A stretch of 64,000 bases of DNA from VRUE01 sp035693025 (GTDB lineage: Bacteria > Actinomycetota > Thermoleophilia > Solirubrobacterales > 70-9): positions 58,157 to 122,156 of the forward strand of contig DASSHI010000038.1 of the NCBI GenBank assembly GCA_035693025.1, given 5' to 3'. The stretch's first letter is position 1. The number at the start of each line of letters is the position of its first letter. This document shows positions 1-9,495 of this stretch, in pieces. Both the position numbers and the translations under genes were made by a program. The notes below the pieces were generated by a model. That model was not told where the DNA came from. It did not search any database and saw only the letters and a program-made list of their open reading frames with translations.

Positions 1-40
1 TGCGGCGCCACGCCGCGTCCCCTGACCGAAAGGAACGCCC

Positions 41-433
41 GTGCCGTTTGCAGACATCAATCTCGGCGACGCTCTCCTGCTCGCACTCGAGATCTTCTTC
101 TTCGTGATCTGGGTCTGGATCTTGATCACGATCCTGAACGACCTCTTCCGCGATCACCAGCTCTCCGGCGGGTGGAAGGCGGTCTGGGTGCTCTTCCTGG
201 TCCTGATCCCGTTCCTGACCGCGCTGGTCTACCTCATAGCGCGCGGCGACGGCATGCGCGACAGGACGATAAAGGCGCAGGCCGAGGCGAAACAGCATTT
301 CGACTCCTATGTGCGCCAGCAAGCGCACGGCGGCTCCCCCGCCGACGAACTGCACAAGCTCAACGACCTGAAGGAAAAGGGCGCCCTCTCCGCCGAGGAG
401 TTCGACAAGGCAAAGGCGAAATTGCTCGCCTGA
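41..433 (+). CDS. PLDc_N/SHOCT small membrane protein
   Basis: A 130-aa protein with two N-terminal membrane segments (about residues 10-35 and 45-67) of the PLDc_N/cardiolipin-synthase-N type. It ends in a C-terminal SHOCT module (about 102-129, with DLKEKGALSAEEFDKAKAKL). SHOCT domains are short oligomerisation modules at protein ends, so this is probably a small inner-membrane scaffold or stress protein; no catalytic residues are seen. The GTG start follows an AAAGGA ribosome site. A GC-rich hairpin follows the stop. Confidence 0.85.
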   Translation: MPFADINLGDALLLALEIFFFVIWVWILITILNDLFRDHQLSGGWKAVWVLFLVLIPFLTALVYLIARGDGMRDRTIKAQAEAKQHFDSYVRQQAHGGSPADELHKLNDLKEKGALSAEEFDKAKAKLLA

Positions 434-439
434 CCGTGC

Positions 440-472
440 CGGCCACCGCGACGACGCTCGCCGCGGTGGCCG
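440..472 (+). terminator. Hairpin terminator after the SHOCT gene
   Basis: An 11-bp perfect stem (CGGCCACCGCG with CGCGGTGGCCG) with an 11-nt loop, followed by a short T/C-rich run, just after the stop codon. Confidence 0.6.
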
Positions 473-478
473 TTTCTC

Positions 479-529
479 CTGCAAGAGGACCAATTCTGCA
501 AGAGGAGTTGCAAGTTATTAGCAACTCCT
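479..529. promoter_or_regulatory. Direct and inverted repeats upstream of the NlpC/P60 gene
   Basis: CTGCAAGAGGA occurs twice (479-489 and 496-506). It is followed by an inverted repeat AGGAGTTGC / GCAACTCCT (503-511 and 521-529). The location suits an operator, but the binding protein is unknown. Confidence 0.4.
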
Positions 530-551
530 AACACTCTTTAGGCGATTTCGC

Positions 552-557
552 TACGGT
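552..557 (+). promoter_or_regulatory. Candidate leaderless -10 (TACGGT)
   Basis: TACGGT lies 8 nt before the ATG at 566 and there is no Shine-Dalgarno. Confidence 0.45.
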
Positions 558-565
558 GCGCCGCG

Positions 566-1780
566 ATGCGCGCCCCTCTCGGTTCCCCTCGGTGGCTGCT
601 GCCCCCGGCCGCCCTGCTGCTGCTCGTGCTCTGCCTCGTGGCAAGCGCGCCTGCCGACACGCTGCAGGAAAAGCTCGATTCCACGCAGGGCAAGCTGAGC
701 AAGGTGCGCGAAAGCCAGAGCGCTCTCTCGGCGACGATCGCCGAACAGAACCAGGCGATCGACTCGATGCTCGGCGAAGTCTCCCGCCTGCGCCAGGAAC
801 AGCAGGCGTTGGAAGCCGAACTGACGAGCAAGCAGGATGAACTCGACAGCGCGACCGCCAAGCTCGAAGCAGAGCGACGGCACCTCGAAGAGGTCCGCGC
901 ACGGCTGCAGCGGGCGCTCGGCGTGCTGCGCGAACGGCTTGTCTCGATGTACGAGGCGGGCAGTCCCGACGTGGTCGACGTCGTGCTCGAATCGGCGACC
1001 TGGTCGCAGGCCAATGCCCGCGCCGAATACCTCAGCCGGGTCCAGGACTACGACGATTCCGTCGCCGATCGGGTCAAGGGCCTGCGCGACGAAGCGAAGG
1101 CCGCGGTCAAGCGCATGACGGCGATCCGCCTGCAGCTGAAGGAAGCGCGCGACGAGATCGCCGCCAAGGAGAAGGAAGCCGCGGCCGCCAGCGCCGAAGC
1201 CGCCTCTCGCTTCGCCGAGCTGAAGGAAGCCCAGGCGCAGCGCCAGGCGGATCTGGAAGCGCTCGAGTCGCGCGAAGCCGCGCTCAGCGACAACCTGGCG
1301 GCGATATCGGAACAGCTGGCCAGCTCAGGCTCGCCCGCGCCGACCGGCACGACGCCGGCTCCGCTCACCCCCGGACAGAGCGCCGAATACATCTCCGAAA
1401 GCCAGGCGAGCGTTCCCGCCAGCGCCCCGCCGGCGGTGCAGGGGGCTATCGAAGCCGCCAACTCGATCGCCACCACCCCCTATATCTGGGGGGGCGGGCA
1501 CGGCTCCTTCGAATCCTCCGGCTACGACTGCTCGGGCGCGGTCAGCTTCGCCCTCAACGGCGGCGGCTTCCTCTCCAGCCCGCTCGACTCGACCGGGCTG
1601 GAGACCTGGGGCGAAGCCGGCCCCGGCCAGTGGATCACCGTCTACGCCAACGCCGAACACGCCTGGATGATCATCGCCGGCCTTGCCTTCGACACCGTCG
1701 GCGGCCCCGGCCCGCGCTGGCATCCGGAACTGGTGGACTCGCCCGAAGGCTTCATCGCGCGGCATCCGAGCGGGTACTGA
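566..1780 (+). CDS. Secreted coiled-coil NlpC/P60-like peptidase
   Basis: A 404-aa exported protein. It has an N-terminal signal peptide (hydrophobic about 10-28), a long Glu/Lys/Ala-rich coiled coil (about 32-250) like PcsB/RipC-type hydrolases, a Pro/Ser linker, then a C-terminal NlpC/P60-like domain (about 295-404). The candidate catalytic Cys is in YDCSG (C322), with His in AEHAW (H365) and a later His about 386. The likely role is cell-wall peptide cleavage, with the coil as regulator. The start is supported by TACGGT 8 nt upstream and no SD. Glutamate is almost always GAA, unlike cytosolic neighbours. Its 3' end overlaps the convergent gene by 29 bp. Confidence 0.85.
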   Translation: MRAPLGSPRWLLPPAALLLLVLCLVASAPADTLQEKLDSTQGKLSKVRESQSALSATIAEQNQAIDSMLGEVSRLRQEQQALEAELTSKQDELDSATAKLEAERRHLEEVRARLQRALGVLRERLVSMYEAGSPDVVDVVLESATWSQANARAEYLSRVQDYDDSVADRVKGLRDEAKAAVKRMTAIRLQLKEARDEIAAKEKEAAAASAEAASRFAELKEAQAQRQADLEALESREAALSDNLAAISEQLASSGSPAPTGTTPAPLTPGQSAEYISESQASVPASAPPAVQGAIEAANSIATTPYIWGGGHGSFESSGYDCSGAVSFALNGGGFLSSPLDSTGLETWGEAGPGQWITVYANAEHAWMIIAGLAFDTVGGPGPRWHPELVDSPEGFIARHPSGY

Positions 1781-2411
1781 GCGCGGTCACGTAAGCGGGG
1801 CACTCGACGCCGTCGAGGAGGCGGTCGTCGGGCTGGGGAGGGCCGGCGGCGATCTGCAAGCCCACGGTTCCGGCCCAGACGGGGAGGGCGTAGTCGTCCT
1901 CGTCGTCGAGCGGGCCGCCGCTGCGGATCTTCGCCGAGGCCTCGGCGAGGGGGAGGCGGAGGACGGCGGTGCCCTTCAGCTCCTGGGCGGTGGGGAGGCG
2001 GGCGTCGCCCCAGCGGCCGGGGACCAGCTTTTCGGTGAAGGCCTCCAGAGCGAGGCGTTTGCCCTCCGCGCCGGCGACCTGCTCGGCCTGGCCGAAGACG
2101 ACGACGGAGCGGTAGTTGACCGAGTGGTGGACGGCCGAGCGTGCCAGGACGAGCCCGTCGATCAGCGTCGCGGTGAGGCAGATCTCGGTTTGGCCGGCCC
2201 GGCGCAGGGTCGGGCTCGCGGCCGAGCCGTGGATGTAGAGCCACTCCCCGGCGCGGGCGTGGAGGGTGGGGATGACGACGGGGTGCCCGGCGGGTGCGAC
2301 CGTGCCGACGTGGGAGACGATCGCCTCGTCGAGGATCGAGTCGGCGACCGCGCGCTCGTAGCTGGCGCGGCTGGGCATCCGCGTCACCTTGATTCTCTGC
2401 CTGGCGGCCAT
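1752..2411 (-). CDS. Pyridoxamine 5'-phosphate oxidase family protein
   Basis: A 219-aa protein of the split-barrel FMN-binding PNPOx/Nim-like family: an N-terminal segment RMPSRASYERAVADSIL, then barrel strands with VSHVGTVAPAGHPVVIPT and NYRSVVVFGQAE. Family members are flavin reductases/oxidases or bind flavin without catalysis. The ATG at 2411 is chosen over a codon 30 nt upstream because GGGAG precedes it. It is divergent from a MocR-type regulator, a pairing often seen when the MocR protein controls vitamin-B6-related genes. A role in B6 or redox metabolism is inference; the family is clear. Confidence 0.85.
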   Translation of the reverse strand: MAARQRIKVTRMPSRASYERAVADSILDEAIVSHVGTVAPAGHPVVIPTLHARAGEWLYIHGSAASPTLRRAGQTEICLTATLIDGLVLARSAVHHSVNYRSVVVFGQAEQVAGAEGKRLALEAFTEKLVPGRWGDARLPTAQELKGTAVLRLPLAEASAKIRSGGPLDDEDDYALPVWAGTVGLQIAAGPPQPDDRLLDGVECPAYVTALSTRSDAAR

Positions 2412-2428
2412 CGCTCTCCCTTTCAATC

Positions 2429-2466
2429 TGTTACAGTACAAATCTGTCTACTGATCTGACACAGTA
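2429..2466. promoter_or_regulatory. Putative MocR operator in divergent promoter
   Basis: A direct repeat TGTTACAGTA (2429-2438) and TGACACAGTA (2457-2466), 28 nt apart, between the PNPOx and MocR genes. MocR regulators typically bind direct repeats in such divergent regions. TACAGT (2432-2437) could also be a -10 for the regulator. Confidence 0.55.
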
Positions 2467-3775
2467 TCGAATAACCGGCGAGGGGGCGGCGGAGATCGCC
2501 GCCGGCATCGAGCGCGGGATCGAAGCGGGGGAGCTGCGCCCGGGCTCGTCGCTGCCCGCCGTTCGCTCGCTCGCCGCCGAGCTGGAGGTCAGCCCGACGA
2601 CGGTCGCCGCCGCGTACAAGGACCTGCGTTCGCGCGGCCTCGTCGTCACCCGGGCGCGCAGCGGCGCCTTCGTCAGCTGGCGACCGCCCGTCGCCGGCGC
2701 ATGGTCCGGTGCCGCCGCCTCTGCCGGCGCCCGCGACCTGGCGAGCGGCAACCCCGATCCGGAGCTGTTGCCCGACCTGGCGCCGGTGCTGCGCCGGATA
2801 GAGCCGCCGCGCCAGCTCTACGGTGGCGACCCTGCCGACCCGCGGTTGCTCGAGCTGGCGGGCGCGGAGCTCGAACGCGATGGGATTCCGGGCGACGACC
2901 TCGTCGTGGTCAGCGGCGCCCTCGACGGGATCGAGCGCGCCCTGGCGGCGCGACTCCGTCCGGGCGACGTGGTCGCGGTCGAAGACCCCGGCTTCGCCGG
3001 TCTCCTCCATCTCCTGCGCGCCAACGGCTACGCCCTGCGGCCGGTGGCCATCGACAGGCGGGGCATGACCCCTGTTGCGCTTGCCGAGGCGCTGGACGCC
3101 GGCGCAGCGGCGGTGGTCGTCAACCCCCGCGGCCAGAACCCGACCGGCGCCGCGTTGGACGAGGAGCGGGCGAAGGCGCTGCGCGCGGTGCTCGATCGCC
3201 ATCCCGACGCGATGCTGCTCGAGGACGATCACCTCGGCCCGATCGCCGGCGCCCCGCGCGTCACTCTCACCACCGGCCGGGGCAACTGGGCAGCCGCCCG
3301 CTCCCTCGCCAAGTCCCTCGGCCCCGACCTCCGCCTCGCCGTCCTGGCGGGCGACCCGCAGACGATCGCCCGCCTGCGCGGCCGCCAGGCCGTGGGTCCC
3401 GGCTGGGTCAGCCACCTCCTCCAGCGCATAGCCGCCGAGCTGATGGCGGATGGCGACGTCGCCGCACTGCTCGAGCGCGCCCAGGCGACCTACGCCGAGC
3501 GCCGCGAAGCACTCCTCGCCGCGCTGGCCGAGCGAGGCATAGCCGCCGAAGCCAGGAGCGGCCTGAACATCTGGATCCCCGTCCCCGACGAGACCAGCAT
3601 CGTCCAAGCCCTCCAATCCAACGGCTGGGCAGTAATGCCCGGCGCCCCCTTCCGCCTCCAAGCCGATCCAGCCATCCGAGTAACCATCAGCTCTCTGAAG
3701 CCGGCCGAGGCGGAGTCGCTGGCTGGCGCCATAGCTGCGGCTCTAGAGCCCTCCGCACGCACCCGCGCCGCGTAG
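2456..3775 (+). CDS. MocR/PdxR-type GntR-aminotransferase regulator (CTG start)
   Basis: Reading the frame upstream of the first conventional start (TTG at 2768) reveals a complete GntR winged helix: TQYRITGEG, GELRPGSSLPAVRSLAAELE, VSPTTVAAAYKDLRSRGLV. It runs without interruption into a class-I aminotransferase fold, with candidate PLP lysine in SLAKSLGPDLRLA (about residue 286) and NPRGQNPTGA. No ATG, GTG or TTG exists in the HTH part, so initiation is probably at CTG 2456 (giving MTQYRI, the usual family N-terminus) or CTG 2444. The product is a 439-aa PLP- or PNP-sensing repressor/activator, probably acting on the divergent PNPOx gene. The start is the uncertain point. Confidence 0.8.
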   Translation: MTQYRITGEGAAEIAAGIERGIEAGELRPGSSLPAVRSLAAELEVSPTTVAAAYKDLRSRGLVVTRARSGAFVSWRPPVAGAWSGAAASAGARDLASGNPDPELLPDLAPVLRRIEPPRQLYGGDPADPRLLELAGAELERDGIPGDDLVVVSGALDGIERALAARLRPGDVVAVEDPGFAGLLHLLRANGYALRPVAIDRRGMTPVALAEALDAGAAAVVVNPRGQNPTGAALDEERAKALRAVLDRHPDAMLLEDDHLGPIAGAPRVTLTTGRGNWAAARSLAKSLGPDLRLAVLAGDPQTIARLRGRQAVGPGWVSHLLQRIAAELMADGDVAALLERAQATYAERREALLAALAERGIAAEARSGLNIWIPVPDETSIVQALQSNGWAVMPGAPFRLQADPAIRVTISSLKPAEAESLAGAIAAALEPSARTRAA

Positions 3776-3796
3776 TCCCTTCCCAGCCGCTTCGAA

Positions 3797-3933
3797 GAGG
3801 GCATCCCGGCAGGGGTGGAACGTCTTGTACTTTTTTGTTGAGCGCGGGGGGCGCCAGCTGATCCCAAATCATCAAAAAAGTTAAGTGGAACCCCTGCCGG
3901 GATGCCCTCCCGAAACCCCTACCGGGATCGGCC
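3797..3933. repeat. Long palindromic element, copy 1
   Basis: A perfect 20-bp outer stem (3797-3816 with 3890-3909), an asymmetric internal loop, a 9-bp inner stem ACTTTTTTG/CAAAAAAGT (3829-3837 with 3873-3881) and a 35-nt loop. An extra right-arm sequence of the copy-2 type follows (ACCCCTACCGGGATCGGCC, 3915-3933), as if part of a second element sits beside it. It lies between the convergent MocR and persulfide dioxygenase genes and could also terminate both. See copy 2 at 35834-35944. Confidence 0.85.
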
Positions 3934-3944
3934 CTTCGCAAACC

Positions 3945-5333
3945 TCAGGCGACGCCGCCGCCGGTCTCGACAGGCCTTCCTTCGTCCTTCCAAGTCCCCA
4001 CCCCGCCGTAGGCGACGTGGATCGTCTCGAACCCCTCGCGCTGCAACACAGAAGCCGCCAGCCCACTCCGTTTGCCCCCCTTGCAGATCGTCGCCAGCGC
4101 CCGGTCCCGCGGCAGCTCGTCCAGCCGCCGCGCCAGCTCGCCGTAGGGGATGTGGAGCGAGCCCTCGATGTGGCACTCGGCGTACTCGTCTGCTCTGCGC
4201 ACGTCGAGCACGAGGGGCGATGCCTCGTCCTCGAGCAGTGCCGCCAGCTTGCCGGGCCCGATCGGCTCGATCCGCGCCACGGGGCGCTCCTCGGCCCGCC
4301 AGGCGCTCATCCCGCCCGCGAGGAAGCCGCCCACCTTCAGCCCGACCGCGGCGAGCAGCTCAGCGGCTTCGAGCTCGTTGCCGTCCGAGGCGGCGACGAC
4401 CACGACCTCGCCCTCGGGCGGGACGACCTGCGCCACCTTGGTCGCGAAGCCGGTGTCATAGCCGGAGGCGCTGATCGCGCCGGGGATGTGGGCCTCGTCG
4501 AACTGCTCGTTGGTGCGCGAGTCGACCGCGTAGGCGCCGGCAGCGATCGCCGCCTCGAAGCGGCGCGGGGTCAGCGAGGTCGGCGAGCCGATCGACTCGA
4601 CCAACGGTCCGCGGTTGAGCGAGACGATGTGCTCGACGTTCGGCGGGCGCTCGCCGATGCTGGCGACCGCGTCTTCGACGAACTCGGCCTCGTCGGTCAG
4701 CGCCAGCGCCGGGTTGTGGCGGCGCTCGAAGCCGATCGTCGAGGAGGTCTTGAGATCGATGCCGGAGCTGCCGCAGAGCGAGCCGCCCAGGTGCCCCGGC
4801 CAGACCTCGACCTCGTCGGGCAGCGAGAGCAGCCGCTCGTGCAGGGAGCGGAAGATCCCGGCGGCGCCCTCGCGCGGCTCGACCGCGAGGTCGGGTCGGG
4901 CGACGTCGCCGACGAAGAGGCAGTCGCCGCTCAGCACCGCCACGGGGTCGCCGCCGCGGCCGGCGTCGCGCAGCAGGAAGGAGGTGTGCTCGGGTCGGTG
5001 CCCGGGCGTGTGGATCGCCTCGATCGAGACCCCGCCCAGCTCCAGCGTCCAGCCGTCGGCGATCGGATCGTGCTCGTACTCGGCCTCGGCCAGCCGGCTG
5101 ATGTGGATCGTCGCCCCGCTCGCCCGGGCGAGACGGCCGTGGCCGGAGACGTGGTCGGCGTGGTTGTGCGTCTCCAGCACGTGTTCGATCCGCACTCCGT
5201 GCAGGCGCGCGAGCTGCAGGTAGGGGTCGATGCCCCACTTGGGGTCGATCACGGCGGCCGCTCCCGAACCCGGGTCGCCGACGAGGTAGGAGGCGCAACC
5301 GAGATCCTCATGGATGATTTGCCGGAAGAGCAT
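3945..5333 (-). CDS. CstB-like persulfide dioxygenase with two rhodanese domains
   Basis: A 462-aa protein. The N-terminal metallo-beta-lactamase domain of the ETHE1/CstB type has metal ligands in ETHNHADH (H56, H58, D60, H61), HTPGHRPEHTSFLL and SGDCLFVGDVARPDL. It is followed by a rhodanese-like domain that lacks the catalytic Cys (VVVVAASDGNE at the loop) and a second, intact rhodanese with ICKGGKRSG (C417). This is the CstB plan: oxidation of persulfides to sulfite/thiosulfate with a pseudo-rhodanese in the middle, i.e. sulfide detoxification in the cytosol. The ATG at 5333 is preferred because TAGCCT lies 7 nt upstream (leaderless); a TTG at 5360 is the alternative. Confidence 0.88.
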   Translation of the reverse strand: MLFRQIIHEDLGCASYLVGDPGSGAAAVIDPKWGIDPYLQLARLHGVRIEHVLETHNHADHVSGHGRLARASGATIHISRLAEAEYEHDPIADGWTLELGGVSIEAIHTPGHRPEHTSFLLRDAGRGGDPVAVLSGDCLFVGDVARPDLAVEPREGAAGIFRSLHERLLSLPDEVEVWPGHLGGSLCGSSGIDLKTSSTIGFERRHNPALALTDEAEFVEDAVASIGERPPNVEHIVSLNRGPLVESIGSPTSLTPRRFEAAIAAGAYAVDSRTNEQFDEAHIPGAISASGYDTGFATKVAQVVPPEGEVVVVAASDGNELEAAELLAAVGLKVGGFLAGGMSAWRAEERPVARIEPIGPGKLAALLEDEASPLVLDVRRADEYAECHIEGSLHIPYGELARRLDELPRDRALATICKGGKRSGLAASVLQREGFETIHVAYGGVGTWKDEGRPVETGGGVA

Positions 5334-5340
5334 GGAAAGC

Positions 5341-5346
5341 AGGCTA
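5341..5346 (-). promoter_or_regulatory. Candidate leaderless -10 (TAGCCT)
   Basis: TAGCCT on the minus strand, 7 nt before the ATG at 5333; no Shine-Dalgarno. Confidence 0.5.
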
Positions 5347-5431
5347 GCCGGGTAGCTCAACGGATGTGTGAAAGAGCGCGCTGGCGGGTAGCTCTGCGCG
5401 TGCGGGAGCGCGCCTCGACAAAGGAGGCATC

Positions 5432-6085
5432 ATGGAGTCTGCATCCGTTCCGGGTAAGGATCCGACTAGAGGGGAGACGGCTCGGGCTGGTGGCGCCGCA
5501 CAGGTGCTGCGCGAGGGTTGGACCCCCGCCGACCCTGGTCCACTCGGCCTCGCCGCCTTCGCGCTGACGACCTTCCTCCTCAGCATGTTCAACGCGGGGC
5601 TGGTCAGCAGTTCAGGCGAGCCGGTAGTGCTGGCTGTCGCGCTCGGCTACGGCGGCATCGCCCAACTGCTCGCCGGGATGTGGGAGTTCCGCACCGGCAA
5701 CACGTTCGGCGCGGTCGCGTTCACGTCGTATGGCGCCTTCTGGCTCTCCTTCTGGGCGCTGGTCGCCTTCTACGCAGGTGACATTCCCCCGGCGCATGCC
5801 GGCGACGCGATCGGCCTCTACCTGATCGCCTGGGGCATCTTCACCAGCTACATGTTCATCGCCTCGCTGCGCACCACTGCGGCGATCGCGCTGGTCTTCA
5901 TCCTCCTCGCCGTGACCTACATCGTGCTCGGCATCGGCAACGCCGGCGAAAACGAAAGCCTGGTCGAAATCGGGGGCTGGATCGGACTGGCGACGGCCGC
6001 TGCCGCCTGGTATGCCTCTTTTGCGGCGGTGACCAACTCGACCTTCGGACGGACGGTGCTGCCGGTCCGCCCGCTCGGTCGCTGA
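5432..6085 (+). CDS. satP: Acetate/succinate uptake transporter (GPR1/FUN34/YaaH)
   Basis: A 217-aa six-helix membrane protein of the AceTr family. It has the signature DPGPLGLAAFALTTFLLSMF and FRTGNTFGAVAFTSYGAFW. A strong AAAGGAGG ribosome site lies 5 nt before the ATG. It sits 15 bp upstream of acetyl-CoA synthetase, so the pair forms an import-and-activate operon for acetate. The N-terminal 35 residues are hydrophilic. Confidence 0.93.
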   Translation: MESASVPGKDPTRGETARAGGAAQVLREGWTPADPGPLGLAAFALTTFLLSMFNAGLVSSSGEPVVLAVALGYGGIAQLLAGMWEFRTGNTFGAVAFTSYGAFWLSFWALVAFYAGDIPPAHAGDAIGLYLIAWGIFTSYMFIASLRTTAAIALVFILLAVTYIVLGIGNAGENESLVEIGGWIGLATAAAAWYASFAAVTNSTFGRTVLPVRPLGR

Positions 6086-6100
6086 CGAGGAGGGAGCAAG

Positions 6101-8086
<1,986 letters not shown>

Positions 8087-8089
8087 GCG

Positions 8090-8914
8090 TCAAACCGAGC
8101 CGCGCTCGTCGGCGATCTTTTCGACCGCCACCTCGAGCGCCTGCAGCTGTTCGCGCACGTTTTTCAGCTCGCGCAGCGCCACCGCCTCGGCGGAGAGCTG
8201 CTCGGCCTCGAGCTCTTCCTCCACCTCGACGATCTCGGGGCCGAGGAAGCGCTGGGCGACCGAGCCGGTGAGCAGGGCGACGAAGGAGATGCCGACGAGG
8301 ACGACGATCACGGAGACGATCTCGCCGCCGGTCGTCGTCGGGTAGATGTTCGAGCCGAGCGTCGTCATCGAGGTCACGGCCCAGTAGACCCCGTCCCAGG
8401 CGTTGAGGTGCTGGTTCTGCTTCTCGAAGCCGACGAAGAGCGCGCCGCCCGCGAGCGCGGTCAGGATCGCCAGCAGGGCCGCGTAGTGGAGGCCGCGCAG
8501 CGAGAAGACCTGGCGCGAGAGCTGGGCGAGGCGCAGCAGCCGCAGCAGCCGCAGCAGGCGCAGGACGCGCAGGCTCTGAAGCCCCGGCGGCAGGACCGGC
8601 GGGGTGAAGACGACGATGATCAGGTCGAGCGGGTGGTGCTTGAGCCAGGTCCCGCGGCTGGGAACCACCGCCAGCATCACCACCAGCTCGACCAGGAAGG
8701 CGAGCCAGATCACCCAGTTGAGCGTGCGCGCGACGTCCTCCAGCAGGCCGCCCGGGTGGGACTCGTTGATCGCGACGGCGGGGATCGTCAGCGCCGCGGC
8801 GATCAGCATCGGCGGGTTGAGGAGTTCGGCCACGCGAGTGCTGCGCGCGTCCATCCCCGGCTCGTAGCCGAGCGGTTGCTCGCCGTCCTGTCGTAGCTCC
8901 GTCTGAGCGCTCAT
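8090..8914 (-). CDS. Voltage-sensor-type ion channel with atypical selectivity filter
   Basis: A 274-aa membrane protein with an S1-S4-like domain. S4 is a run of leucines with Arg every third residue (RVLRLLRLLRLLRLAQLSR, about 113-131). S5, a pore loop and S6 follow, then an acidic C-terminal coiled coil (about 220-270). The pore reads SMTTLGSNIYP (about 182-192), where a K+ channel would have TVGYGD. It is therefore a voltage-gated-like cation channel whose filter has GSN in place of GYG; ion preference cannot be deduced. It converges on acs with a 3-bp gap. Confidence 0.85.
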   Translation of the reverse strand: MSAQTELRQDGEQPLGYEPGMDARSTRVAELLNPPMLIAAALTIPAVAINESHPGGLLEDVARTLNWVIWLAFLVELVVMLAVVPSRGTWLKHHPLDLIIVVFTPPVLPPGLQSLRVLRLLRLLRLLRLAQLSRQVFSLRGLHYAALLAILTALAGGALFVGFEKQNQHLNAWDGVYWAVTSMTTLGSNIYPTTTGGEIVSVIVVLVGISFVALLTGSVAQRFLGPEIVEVEEELEAEQLSAEAVALRELKNVREQLQALEVAVEKIADERGSV

Positions 8915-8993
8915 CCGCGCCTACTTCGACGCGCCCGGCCGCGTGCCTACCCGCGCAGGATCGCTTCCACCCCCTTGGGGGGGCACCGGAAGA

Positions 8994-9008
8994 TAGTTTG
9001 CTAAACTA
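8994..9008. promoter_or_regulatory. MarR-type operator
   Basis: The inverted repeat TAGTTT-GCT-AAACTA lies 13 bp before the marR start, overlapping a possible -10 TAAACT (9002-9007). This is typical of MarR autoregulation. Confidence 0.6.
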
Positions 9009-9021
9009 ATTACTAAGGCTA

Positions 9022-9495
9022 ATGACTTTGGCGACCGACGATACGAGCCTCATCGCCACCGCGGCTCGGCTGCGGATGGCGATCGTGCGAGCCTCGCGGC
9101 GGCTTCGCCAGGAGGCGGCGGGGGTGGGGCAGCTGACGCCGACCTCGGCGGCGGCGCTGGCGACGGTCGAGCGGCACGGGCCGCTGACCCCGAGCGAGCT
9201 GGCCGAGATCGAGCGGGTCAAGCGGCCCACCGCGACCCGGACCCTGGGAGTGCTGGGGGAGGCGGGCCTGGTCGAACGGGCGCCGGACCCAGCCGACGGC
9301 CGCAGCGCCCTGGTCAGCGTCACCGCCGAGGGTCGCGAGCGCCTGCGCCGCCTGCGCGGCCGCAAGAATGCCTACCTGGCGCGTCGCATGCGCGACTTGC
9401 CGGACGAGGACGTCGCCACCCTCGACCGTGCCGCGGCGATCCTCGAGCGGGTGCTCGAGGAGGAGCGGCCGGCGAAGCGCGGGGTGCGGAGTTGA
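9022..9495 (+). CDS. MarR family transcriptional regulator
   Basis: A 157-aa protein with the MarR winged helix: LTPSELAEIERVKRPTATRT as the recognition region (about 54-73), then the wing PADGRSALVSVTAEGRE. It overlaps the downstream MFS gene (TTGA), so it is probably the local repressor of that exporter, acting at the palindrome at 8994-9008. The ATG follows AAGG. Confidence 0.9.
   Translation: MTLATDDTSLIATAARLRMAIVRASRRLRQEAAGVGQLTPTSAAALATVERHGPLTPSELAEIERVKRPTATRTLGVLGEAGLVERAPDPADGRSALVSVTAEGRERLRRLRGRKNAYLARRMRDLPDEDVATLDRAAAILERVLEEERPAKRGVRS

Noticed and set aside
2423..3661. 412-codon antisense frame opposite the MocR gene
   Set aside because: Codon-bias shadow of the plus-strand aminotransferase fold.
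5341..5412. tRNA-like strings (GGGTAGCTCAACGG, GGGTAGCTCTGCG)
   Set aside because: They resemble a tRNA D-arm, but no acceptor stem, anticodon arm or T-loop can be formed around them; the region also holds the promoter and start of the dioxygenase gene.
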